Part shown: piece after piece, positions 34,358-41,156 of the stretch
How positions within the stretch are numbered: position 1 is the first letter of the stretch
How the letters are laid out: each line of letters begins with the position of its first letter
Assembly: GCA_021323395.1 (NCBI GenBank)
Contig: JAJONL010000008.1
Span: forward strand, 1-41,156
DNA: 41,156 nt
Origin: Nitrospira sp.
GTDB lineage: Bacteria > Nitrospirota > Nitrospiria > Nitrospirales > Nitrospiraceae
Direction of reading: 5' to 3'
Position numbers and translations under genes: made by a program
The notes under the pieces: generated by a model
Seen by the model: the letters and a program-made list of their open reading frames with translations, nothing else
Database searches by the model: none
What the model was told of the DNA's origin: nothing

Positions 34358-34393
34358 TGGATCATGCTGAGTCTGGACAGATTCATTCGTGCT

Positions 34394-34423
34394 TTGATTG
34401 CATCAATTCATAGTACGTATAAA
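34394..34423 (+). promoter_or_regulatory. sigma70-type promoter of pilD
   Basis: TTGATT (34394-34399), an 18-base spacer and TATAAA (34418-34423). Transcription would start near 34430, about 38 bases before the pilD ATG. It faces away from the LuxR-type promoter 37 bases to its left. Confidence 0.55.
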
Positions 34424-34467
34424 CGACTTGCACTGTTCCTCTCGGCGAGGATGTTGGAAAGACAAGG

Positions 34468-35241
34468 ATGACTCTGTACTTCACGGTCTTCTTATTCGGC
34501 GCCGTGATCGGCAGTTTCTTGAATGTCTGCATTTATCGATTGCCGCGCGCAGAGTCGGTCGCCTGGCCGGCCTCACGTTGCCCATTCTGCGGGCAGGCCA
34601 TCGCTGTCTACGACAATATTCCGCTTCTGAGTTATCTCATGCTTCGGGGACGCTGTCGATCCTGTCGCGCATCCATTTCCATACAATACCCCCTGGTGGA
34701 AGCAGCCAATGCCATCGGATATGTAGGCGTGTTTTGGATGTTCGGTTTTACTGCTGTGGCTTGTGTTTATGCTGCGCTGGTGTCCGCGCTCATCGTCGTG
34801 ACAGGGACCGATCTCTCACATACCATGATTCCGGATGCAGTGACATTGCCAGGGATCGTTGTGGGTGTTCTTTGCGCCGCTTTGATTCTGCCCATCGGCA
34901 TTGTTGATTCTATGCTGGGCGTCCTGGTGGCGGGGGGGATCCTATGGTTTTTGGCTTGGATCAGTCCCTATGTCTTCGGCAAAGAGGGCATGGGCGGAGG
35001 AGACATCAAACTGATGGCGATGGTGGGCTCATTCATTGGATGGCAACCCGCATTGCTGGCGATCATGATCGGATCCTTAGTGGGCTCCCTCGTCGGTGGG
35101 GGCCTCATCGCTGCCGGGGTCATGCGGCGTGAGCACTATATCCCTTTTGGGCCGTTCCTTGCGGTCGGGTCACTCCTCGCATTGTTTTTCCATCAGCCGC
35201 TGTTTGAGTGGTACTGGTCGTTGATCGATCTTCCTCGCTGA
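34468..35241 (+). CDS. pilD: type IV prepilin peptidase / N-methyltransferase
   Basis: 257 residues, polytopic inner-membrane protein. It cuts prepilin leaders after Gly and methylates the new N-terminus. The cytoplasmic zinc-binding loop has C38-x2-C41 and C63-x2-C66; the aspartyl-protease residues are D115 in TGTDLSHTMIPD and D179 in GMGGGDIK. Both domains are present, so it should be bifunctional. The pseudopilin genes that follow carry matching cleavage sites. The next gene is about 300 bases away, so it may be transcribed separately. Confidence 0.96.
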   Translation: MTLYFTVFLFGAVIGSFLNVCIYRLPRAESVAWPASRCPFCGQAIAVYDNIPLLSYLMLRGRCRSCRASISIQYPLVEAANAIGYVGVFWMFGFTAVACVYAALVSALIVVTGTDLSHTMIPDAVTLPGIVVGVLCAALILPIGIVDSMLGVLVAGGILWFLAWISPYVFGKEGMGGGDIKLMAMVGSFIGWQPALLAIMIGSLVGSLVGGGLIAAGVMRREHYIPFGPFLAVGSLLALFFHQPLFEWYWSLIDLPR

Positions 35242-35546
35242 TCCTCTGAGCTGCCCCACCCACAAATCCGCTTTCAGAGCCACTTTATAGGCTGCTATGC
35301 CATTCAGAAGTGTATCCGAATGGATGGCGACCTGTATCTGATTGGGAACAGTTCATAACTGTGCATGCCTGACTAGTCGGTCGCCCGTCACAGGGGTCTT
35401 GCGAATTTCTCTGCGTGTTGTCCCACAAATTCGCATATTCGCATGCGTTTCAGGCACAGCCTGGGCGCGAATCGCGCGTGCAGCCGATGTCGGCAGCAGG
35501 GCATGAAACTTGGAAATGGTCTACGCGCTCGACGAAAGGAGCCGGT
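35242..35546. other. 305-base intergenic region before the pseudopilin operon
   Basis: No gene is recognised; the frame open from 35415 is only an upstream extension of the pseudopilin gene. It holds the ATTCGCA repeat cluster (35400-35444), a short palindrome GCGCGA-A-TCGCGC (35465-35477), and the ribosome site AAAGGAG before 35547. Neither a convincing sigma70 nor a sigma54 (GG-N10-GC) promoter was found. Confidence 0.5.
35400..35444. promoter_or_regulatory. cluster of three ATTCGCA sites, candidate operator
   Basis: An inverted copy TGCGAAT (35400-35406) and two tandem direct copies ATTCGCAT (35429-35436 and 35437-35444). The inverted copy and the first direct copy form GCGAATTT-N18-AAATTCGC, able to make a hairpin that includes GTG/CAC. 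The spacing suggests regulator binding, but could also be an RNA structure in the leader. Confidence 0.35.
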
Positions 35547-35981
35547 ATGAACGAACGTGGAGGAAGTCTGGTGGAACTCTGCACCGTGGCGGCAATTGTC
35601 GCCATCGTCACGGGGGTAAGCCTGCCTGGGTGGGCGGCACTCGTGGGAAGACAGCAACAACGGGCTGTCGTGACGGAGATCGCCTCGGAGTTACGAATGG
35701 CCCGACAATTGGCAATGGCCAGGCACGAACGTATTCGTGTGGTGGTGAATGCCGAACGGTCGGAACTGTATACGGAATGTGTGGACTGCGGAATGAGCCC
35801 GCTTCGTCGTTATGACTTTGCACGAAGAGGCACCATTATAACGTCCATGACGACGAAACCAGAAATCGTATTTCAGCCCAGCGGCCGTTCAGCCACCGCG
35901 ACGACGATTCTCTTAATGGACCGCCGAAATGCGGCGCATCAGGTGACGGTGGGCATCACCGGACGGGTGGCCATGTCATGA
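35547..35981 (+). CDS. FimT/GspH-type minor pseudopilin
   Basis: 144 residues. The leader MNERG is followed by GSLVELCTVAAIVAIVTG: cleavage after Gly5 leaves Glu at +5, the type IV pilin rule, ahead of a hydrophobic helix. LRMARQLAMARHERIRVVV is typical of the GspH/FimT family, as is a two-cysteine loop (YTECVDCGM). It probably belongs to the minor-pilin complex that primes pilus assembly at the inner membrane. ATG 35547 has AAAGGAG upstream. Its stop overlaps the next gene by four bases. Confidence 0.88.
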   Translation: MNERGGSLVELCTVAAIVAIVTGVSLPGWAALVGRQQQRAVVTEIASELRMARQLAMARHERIRVVVNAERSELYTECVDCGMSPLRRYDFARRGTIITSMTTKPEIVFQPSGRSATATTILLMDRRNAAHQVTVGITGRVAMS

Positions 35982-36505
35982 CCCCCACAGGTGAGGATCG
36001 CAGAGGCAGGCATTCGCTATTGAGGAGCAGGGCGGGATTCACCCTGGTCGAAAGTATGGTGGCGTTGGTGGTGCTGTCTATCGGCGTCATCGGGACCATC
36101 GGGATGTTTGAATGGGCTGAGCATGGGCTTCACCACGGATCATTGACCACCACAGCGCTGGCGCTGGCTGAGTCACGGCTGGAAGCCAAGCGAAGCCTGC
36201 CATGGGAACAATTGTTGATGGACGACCTGGATCAGGACGGCACACTGGAATCGCCGATGCGCGACGATGGGTTGCAGGATGATGTCACCAATGGCGATGG
36301 CATTTTCACGGGTAGCGTGGTGCGTGCCAATATCCGGCTGGTCTGGACCGTAGAATTGAATAGAGGCGGGCTGCCTGCGAGCGCGAGTTTAGCAAGCATC
36401 GAGGCGCGCGCGATATTCCGAGCGCAGGGAGGGCAGGAAAAAGAGATTCATTTACGCACGATCAGAGCGAATCCCCGTTACGTGGGCGTACAGGCCTTGT
36501 CATGA
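35978..36505 (+). CDS. PilV-like minor pseudopilin
   Basis: 175 residues. A 19-residue basic leader ends in AG, then FTLVESMVALVVLSIGVIG: cleavage before Phe gives Glu at +5. The MVALVVLSIGVIG helix and the position between FimT-like and PilW-like genes point to the PilV/GspI group. It has no cysteines. The acidic segment DDLDQDGTLESPMRDDG near residues 80-96 could bind calcium, as in some minor pilins, but this is a guess. It overlaps its neighbours by four bases on both sides. Confidence 0.85.
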   Translation: MTPTGEDRRGRHSLLRSRAGFTLVESMVALVVLSIGVIGTIGMFEWAEHGLHHGSLTTTALALAESRLEAKRSLPWEQLLMDDLDQDGTLESPMRDDGLQDDVTNGDGIFTGSVVRANIRLVWTVELNRGGLPASASLASIEARAIFRAQGGQEKEIHLRTIRANPRYVGVQALS

Positions 36506-37278
36506 CACTCGCTACTCTCTTCGCCTCGTTATTGCCCCGACGAATGAGGTCGGAGAAGAGCTTGCACTGCGCCGGGGTCAGCCTCATTGAGCTTCTTATC
36601 GCACTGACCATCAGCAGCGTGGCGATCTCGGCCGCAATTCGTATGTTTTCAGAGTACGGACTGCGATTTACCTCACAACATTCCACGATGGTGTCGAATC
36701 AGGAATTGCGAATTGCATTGGATGTGTTCTCGAGCGAAGTGCGTTTGGCGGGAGCGGGACTGTTAGCCGGAGAGGCGCCATTTCTTGCGGGGGAGCGAGA
36801 GGAAATCGAATTCTTCGCTAACTTGAGCGGCGCTGCGACGACGTTAACTCAGGTTGCGACAATGGGACAGCAGGAACTGCCGGTAGAGGCAGGTGCCGGT
36901 TGGTCCAAGGGAAAGCACGTGCTGCTCTGTACGGTGGTCCATTGCGTTTGGAATCGCCTGGCTGCCGACGGTCGAAAACAGGCGCTGCCGCTTGCGACAC
37001 CGATTGGCGAGCAGCTGCCGATGCGTAGCGCGGTCTTCCTGTTGAATCGGGTGCGCTACTACGTAAAGCGGCAGGATGATGGCGCGCTGCGGTTGATGCG
37101 CGAAGTGGACGGCGGGGTGAGCACACTCTTGGCCGACGTGGAAAGCTTTCAGTTGGAATATGTAAATAAGCAAGGGCGCATGACGACCGACCTGCGCGAG
37201 GTCGGACGCATACGTGTGACCGTAGGGATGGGTCAGAAGAGGTCGAGGGTCGTGCGGGAAATTGCCGTACGAACTTAA
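36502..37278 (+). CDS. PilW-like minor pseudopilin
   Basis: 258 residues. The leader is long (about 25 residues, with two Arg-rich patches) and ends in AG; then VSLIELLIALTISSVAI follows, with Glu at +5. The QNxELRIALDVFSSEVRLAGAG-like block (SNQELRIALDVFSSEVRLAG) is characteristic of PilW/GspJ proteins. A disulphide between the two cysteines of LLCTVVHCVW is possible. It follows the PilV-like gene with a four-base overlap and precedes the PilX-like gene by 17 bases. Confidence 0.87.
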   Translation: MTLATLFASLLPRRMRSEKSLHCAGVSLIELLIALTISSVAISAAIRMFSEYGLRFTSQHSTMVSNQELRIALDVFSSEVRLAGAGLLAGEAPFLAGEREEIEFFANLSGAATTLTQVATMGQQELPVEAGAGWSKGKHVLLCTVVHCVWNRLAADGRKQALPLATPIGEQLPMRSAVFLLNRVRYYVKRQDDGALRLMREVDGGVSTLLADVESFQLEYVNKQGRMTTDLREVGRIRVTVGMGQKRSRVVREIAVRT

Positions 37279-37295
37279 CTGAGAGGGGGAACACG

Positions 37296-38786
37296 ATGAT
37301 GAACCGGCACGAAGGACATTCATGGCGCAGGGTGCAACAAGATGAACGGGGAATGGCCTTGCTGGCTGTGCTGATGGTGGTGTTTTTATTGACCCTGTTG
37401 GGCATGACTTCCATGCAGCTAGCCGGTCAGGAAATCGTGGGCGCAAGCGCGTTACAAGAGGAGCGGCTGGCTCATCACGCGACGGAGGCGGCTGTCGACA
37501 TGGTGATGGGATGGTTTCACGACCCCGCGCTCATGCCGCAAGGGCTGGATTCGGCGTGGCTGGCGAAACGTGTGACGACTGCGCAAGGGGATCGCTCCTA
37601 TTTCGACGTGCAGGGTCGTTCGCAATTTACGGGAACTGCGAGTCAGCCGGACGTGATGTTTGATGCCGCCAATCCCCAACACGACCGCCTCTTGAATGAT
37701 CCTCAGACGGGGTGGTTCAAGTCCCTCAAAGGCCTCGCCAGAATTCTTACACTACGCGTTTATGGAGCGACCAGGCCTGGACTGCTCTGTACGGTGGAGG
37801 TGACGGCGGGAGCCGGTCGTGACGCTCGCGTAACCAAAACGTCGTCCGTTGAATTTGGAGCCTATGCCATTCCGGCCCTCCATGCGCCGCTTCAGACCGG
37901 GACAGTCGGAAGCGAATCCGCTCAAACTCGGCCTGGTTCCGTCCTCGTCCATTGGGGAGACATGCTGGTGCGCGGCGCAGCCTATTTCTCTCGTCCCGAG
38001 GAAGTTCCAATCAAGAGCGGGTTGGCGGCAGTAACAGGCCAGGCCTACGGGGACATGACACATCGGGAGGATCGATGGCTGGATATCCAACTTGGTGGCG
38101 AAGCATTCTTCGCCCAGCTTCCCTCGCAGGCTTGGTCCGGAATTCCCTCGAACGTACATGCTTACCAAGAGCCGGTGCCGGGCCTCAAGATCGACCAGTG
38201 GGACTATGACGCGCTGAAGCGGATGGCAAAGCAATTCGGGCATTACTACGGCACCGACCGGGACGGCTTGCTCTATCCAGGAGGCCTGATTCAACCAGGG
38301 TTTGGGCGCTCGGCCGCAGAAATCTTTGAGTCGACAGGCCCCGGGGATCATCGCGGCTTGGTTTTCGTTGATACCCTCGATGGGCTGCCACCCAGGCCAG
38401 ATAATCTGGGCACGGTCGTCCTTGACCAGGCATACGCAGAAGGCATCTTCATTGTGAACGCGCATGTCCGTTGGCAGGCAGGACAGCCTGGTCAGGCGGT
38501 GCCGGCCTTGAGTCCGCCGCCCGAGGGGCAGCAGTCTCTGGGGAGCCGGATTCCCGTTCAGTTGTCCGGCATTCATCTCCAGGGAGTGTTATACGTCGCG
38601 GGTGACATGCGATACACAGGCCACCCGAAGGTCTATGGGGGAGTACTGACTCACGGGAGCATCGTCGGTGAAACGCATGGGTCAGGAGAGCTGGAGGTTT
38701 GGTACAACCATGATCTTCGCGAAGGATTCATGCAGGGCCTCCCTCTGGTGTTCGTGGCTCCGGGAAGCTGGCAAACCCAACTGTGA
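37296..38786 (+). CDS. PilX-like pilus assembly protein, unusually long
   Basis: 496 residues. The N-terminus DERGMALLAVLMVVFLLTLLGM is the PilX pattern: Gly, a hydrophobic helix, and no Glu at +5. QEIVGASALQEERLAHHATEAAVDMVM is also typical. PilX proteins I know are about 150-200 residues, so roughly 300 residues are extra; the C-terminal part has Gly/His-rich repeats of strand-like sequence (IHLQGVLYVAGDMRYTG, VYGGVLTHGSIVGETHGSGE) reminiscent of a beta-solenoid. It could be a tip or adhesion component. ATG 37296 or 37299, with GAGAGGGGG upstream. It ends the pseudopilin operon. Confidence 0.75.
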   Translation: MMNRHEGHSWRRVQQDERGMALLAVLMVVFLLTLLGMTSMQLAGQEIVGASALQEERLAHHATEAAVDMVMGWFHDPALMPQGLDSAWLAKRVTTAQGDRSYFDVQGRSQFTGTASQPDVMFDAANPQHDRLLNDPQTGWFKSLKGLARILTLRVYGATRPGLLCTVEVTAGAGRDARVTKTSSVEFGAYAIPALHAPLQTGTVGSESAQTRPGSVLVHWGDMLVRGAAYFSRPEEVPIKSGLAAVTGQAYGDMTHREDRWLDIQLGGEAFFAQLPSQAWSGIPSNVHAYQEPVPGLKIDQWDYDALKRMAKQFGHYYGTDRDGLLYPGGLIQPGFGRSAAEIFESTGPGDHRGLVFVDTLDGLPPRPDNLGTVVLDQAYAEGIFIVNAHVRWQAGQPGQAVPALSPPPEGQQSLGSRIPVQLSGIHLQGVLYVAGDMRYTGHPKVYGGVLTHGSIVGETHGSGELEVWYNHDLREGFMQGLPLVFVAPGSWQTQL

Positions 38787-38887
38787 CGAAGTCCACCTCA
38801 CTTTCAACGATTGCCTTTCCATTCGGTTGAACAGATAGGTTCATTCATACACACGCTCTTCCCTGGACAGACAGAAAGGACCACCGC

Positions 38888-40681
38888 ATGATTCCCGTCA
38901 CCGAAGCCGTGTTACCTGAAAGACAAGCCATTCCAGCAGCAGCCGCGGCGCATACGCCTGCAGGCGGTCCTTATCATTTATTGGTCGAACAGGCGTTTCT
39001 GGGGCATGAAGAGCTGGCGCTCGCGACGGCGGAAGCTCGGCGAAAGCGGGTTGACATTGGCTCTGTGCTCCTGGATCGCTATCGGATCCCCAAGGCGGCC
39101 ATTGGCGCAGCCCTGGCGGGTTTTTATCGCTGTCCGTTTCTCGGCTCCGATGAACGAACGGTCATGGAGCGGGAACTCTTGAAAGACCTGAGCCTGGACT
39201 ATCTTCGCATGAACCATTGGATGCCCCTCAGGCGCCAGGGCGATGAGATCGTAGTCCTGATGGAGGACCCGCACAATCCCGACAAGCTGCTCGATGTGCG
39301 GCGTGCGTTTCCGGGCCAGAGACTTTCCTATCGAGTCGGACTGCGGCGGGATATCGAGCAGTGTTTAAGCGCTGTTCTCGGACAAGAATCGGGTGAAGCG
39401 ATCACGGATATTCTCGGCGAGTTGGTAAGCGAAGCGCAGTTGGAAGAGCAGCAAAATGCGACGATCGCCACGATCACTGAAAATGATTCGGCCATCGTTC
39501 GTCTCGCCAATCAAATCATTGCGGAAGCCTATCGACGGGGAGCGTCGGACATCCATATCGAACCTTATGCGGATCGAAAAGAAACCTCGGTACGCTTCCG
39601 CGTGGACGGGACCTGCTTCACCTACATGAAGATCCCGGCAACCTATCGACGGGCGATCGTCTCACGAGTGAAGATTATGGCCAATCTGGACATTGCCGAG
39701 CGGCGCAAGCCGCAGGATGGGAAGATTCGATTCAAGTTGAACACCGGCCAAGAGGTGGAATTGCGCGTAGCGACGTTGCCGACAGCGGGGTTCAATGAGG
39801 ATGTCGTGATCCGATTATTAGCCACGAATGGCCCGCGTCGCCTTGATCAATTGGAGTTCAGCGCTGAGACTCGTCGTCTCGTCGAGCAGCTGGCTCAAAA
39901 GCCGCACGGAATTGTCTTGTGCGCGGGCCCCACAGGATCCGGGAAGACCACGACGTTGCACGCCATCCTGGCATCGATCAACACCGACGAACGGAAGATA
40001 TGGACGGCGGAGGATCCCATCGAAATCACGCAGGACGGACTACGACAAGTCCAAGTCCATTCCAAAATCGGCCTGACATTTGCCGCCACCATGCGAGCCT
40101 TCTTGCGAGCCGATCCAGATGTGATCATGATCGGGGAGATGCGCGACAAGGAGACGGCGGATATCGCGATCGAGGCATCTCTGACGGGCCATTTGGTCTT
40201 CAGCACGATCCACACCAATAGTGCGGTGGAAACCGTGGTCCGATTGCTTGACCTCGGCTGCGACCCCTTCAACTTCTCGGATGCCATGTTGGGCGTCCTG
40301 GCGATGCGTTTATGTAAGCGTATCTGTCAGAATTGCCGCGAGCCCTATCACCCTGGACAGGAAGAATTTGACGAATTGGTTCAGGCGTACGGGGCGTCGG
40401 GGTGGACACGCATGGGGCTGGAGAGGCCTGCATGTACGCTGTTTCGTGGGCGAGGTTGCGAAGTCTGCAATCAAACAGGTTATCGTGGCCGAGTGCCCAT
40501 CCATGAGCTGCTGGTGGCGTCGAACAATATGAAAGAGCTCGTCCAAATGAGAGCCAGAACCGGTGAGCTCCTGGCACGAGCCAGGGAAGAGGGCATGAGA
40601 ACGTTGCTCCAAGACGGCATTGAGAAGGTGATCCAAGGACTCACGACCTTCCAGCAGGTACGAGCCGTCGCGATCAAATAG
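38888..40681 (+). CDS. pilB: type IV pilus extension ATPase, PilB/GspE type
   Basis: 597 residues. It is a cytoplasmic hexameric ATPase that powers pilus polymerisation. The N-terminal MshEN/T2SSE_N domain (about 25-170) is followed by the ATPase core: Walker A AGPTGSGKTTT (about 345-354), Asp box near IWTAEDPIEI, Walker B ADPDVIMIGEMRD and His box THTNSA-like (STIHTNSAVETV). The zinc site of extension ATPases is present as C480-x2-C483 and C524-x2-C527; retraction ATPases (PilT) lack it and the N-terminal domain. There is about 100 bases to the PilX-like gene, and no promoter is recognised there. Confidence 0.93.
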   Translation: MIPVTEAVLPERQAIPAAAAAHTPAGGPYHLLVEQAFLGHEELALATAEARRKRVDIGSVLLDRYRIPKAAIGAALAGFYRCPFLGSDERTVMERELLKDLSLDYLRMNHWMPLRRQGDEIVVLMEDPHNPDKLLDVRRAFPGQRLSYRVGLRRDIEQCLSAVLGQESGEAITDILGELVSEAQLEEQQNATIATITENDSAIVRLANQIIAEAYRRGASDIHIEPYADRKETSVRFRVDGTCFTYMKIPATYRRAIVSRVKIMANLDIAERRKPQDGKIRFKLNTGQEVELRVATLPTAGFNEDVVIRLLATNGPRRLDQLEFSAETRRLVEQLAQKPHGIVLCAGPTGSGKTTTLHAILASINTDERKIWTAEDPIEITQDGLRQVQVHSKIGLTFAATMRAFLRADPDVIMIGEMRDKETADIAIEASLTGHLVFSTIHTNSAVETVVRLLDLGCDPFNFSDAMLGVLAMRLCKRICQNCREPYHPGQEEFDELVQAYGASGWTRMGLERPACTLFRGRGCEVCNQTGYRGRVPIHELLVASNNMKELVQMRARTGELLARAREEGMRTLLQDGIEKVIQGLTTFQQVRAVAIK

Positions 40682-40970
40682 TCCGTACAGGGTGCGCCCA
40701 GCCCTTCTCTCGACACCAGTGTTCCTCATTGAGGACAGTTATGTGTGCATCCGGACAAAGAGGATGTATGTAGGATCGCATCACTGTCCGAGTCCATCCC
40801 AAGCCGGTCCCTGCAGACCCTGGAACATCACGACAAGCGCTGGCGGCGATTCCTGAACTACGACTTGGCTGAACCAGACAAAATTTGTCATCCGCACGAT
40901 CAATGAACGCTCGGATTTGTACGACCGTGGCGATGAATGGATTCGTTGTTTCAACATCTTAGGTAAGTTC
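40682..40970. other. intergenic stretch between pilB and the last pseudopilin
   Basis: About 290 bases without a supported gene. It contains the perfect palindrome GACAAA-A-TTTGTC (40877-40889). A continuous in-frame stretch upstream of the pseudopilin runs back to about 40855 but has no ATG or GTG start. No promoter or terminator is clear. Confidence 0.45.
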
Positions 40971-41156
40971 TTGAACTCCACTATCCGCGATCAGAGGGGT
41001 TTTACGCTGATCGAAGTGATGATCGCTGTCGCGATCGTGAGCATTCTCGCCATGGCCGCCATCCCAAACTACATACAGTGGAACGCGCGTTATCAGTTGA
41101 AGCAAGCCACAACAGAATTGGCCGGCAGCCTCAATTTGGCTCGTATGGCGGCCATG
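40971..41156 (+). CDS. FimT/GspH-like pseudopilin, 3' end beyond window
   Basis: Partial, 62 codons seen. From TTG 40971 it reads MNSTIRDQRG, then FTLIEVMIAVAIVSILAMAA: a 10-residue basic leader, cleavage after Gly and Glu at +5. The following YQLKQATTELAGSLNLARMAAM has the FimT/GspH pattern. There is no ATG upstream in this frame; TTG has only AGGTAA about seven bases before it, so the start is tentative. It is a second FimT-like gene besides the one at 35547, suggesting another pseudopilin set to the right of the window. Confidence 0.75.
   Translation, partial: MNSTIRDQRGFTLIEVMIAVAIVSILAMAAIPNYIQWNARYQLKQATTELAGSLNLARMAAM

Noticed and set aside
35242..35546. Sigma54 promoter for the pseudopilin operon
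   Set aside because: Pilus genes often use sigma54, but no GG-N10-GC pair in the right context was found.

Overview
The window looks like a chromosomal piece of a Nitrospira-like bacterium (Nitrospirota). It is moderately GC-rich, has Gram-negative signal peptides, a citramalate synthase, a type IV pilus gene set, and a housekeeping gene order that I associate with that group. This assignment is an inference from gene content and style, because no database search was possible. No phage, insertion sequence, CRISPR array or rRNA was seen; there is one tRNA.

Layout. (1) 1-3318: a small exported protein and a 2[4Fe-4S] ferredoxin on the minus strand. A divergent plus-strand run follows: a membrane-anchored DUF192 protein, a Rieske ferredoxin, a chagasin-like protein and a D-amino-acid-type aminotransferase. 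(2) 3366-13447: a translation and RNA block, rimP-nusA-infB-DUF503-rbfA-truB-rpsO-pnp, ending in an M16 protease. A terminator-like hairpin lies just before rimP, a degenerate intergenic repeat before rbfA, and a strong hairpin between rpsO and pnp. (3) 13573-15099: an isolated unit with a good sigma70 promoter, a long leader and two exported proteins of unknown function that look like diverged paralogues, closed by a terminator. (4) 15140-21040, minus strand: pdxJ-nnr-tsaE-lapA-mutS with short gaps or overlaps. (5) 21240-29164: an amino-acid operon, alaC-hom-thrC-apgM-like-lysC-cimA, in which the apgM-like gene probably supplies the missing homoserine kinase. (6) 29198-33948: an IHF/HU-family gene, a MerR regulator, tRNA-Pro(GGG), surE, a DedA protein, cysS and rlmB. 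(7) 33968-41156: a solo LuxR-type regulator divergent from the prepilin peptidase gene pilD, then a pseudopilin operon (FimT/PilV/PilW/PilX-like), a PilB-type ATPase, and the 5' part of another pseudopilin gene cut by the window end.

How the parts work together. Block 2 covers ribosome maturation, initiation, tRNA modification and RNA decay. Block 5 converts aspartate to threonine and lysine precursors and makes isoleucine precursor from pyruvate. Block 7 encodes the processing, minor-pilin and extension-motor parts of a type IV pilus. The least understood content is the exported pair in block 3, the apgM-like gene in block 5, and the small cis-acting elements listed as findings.
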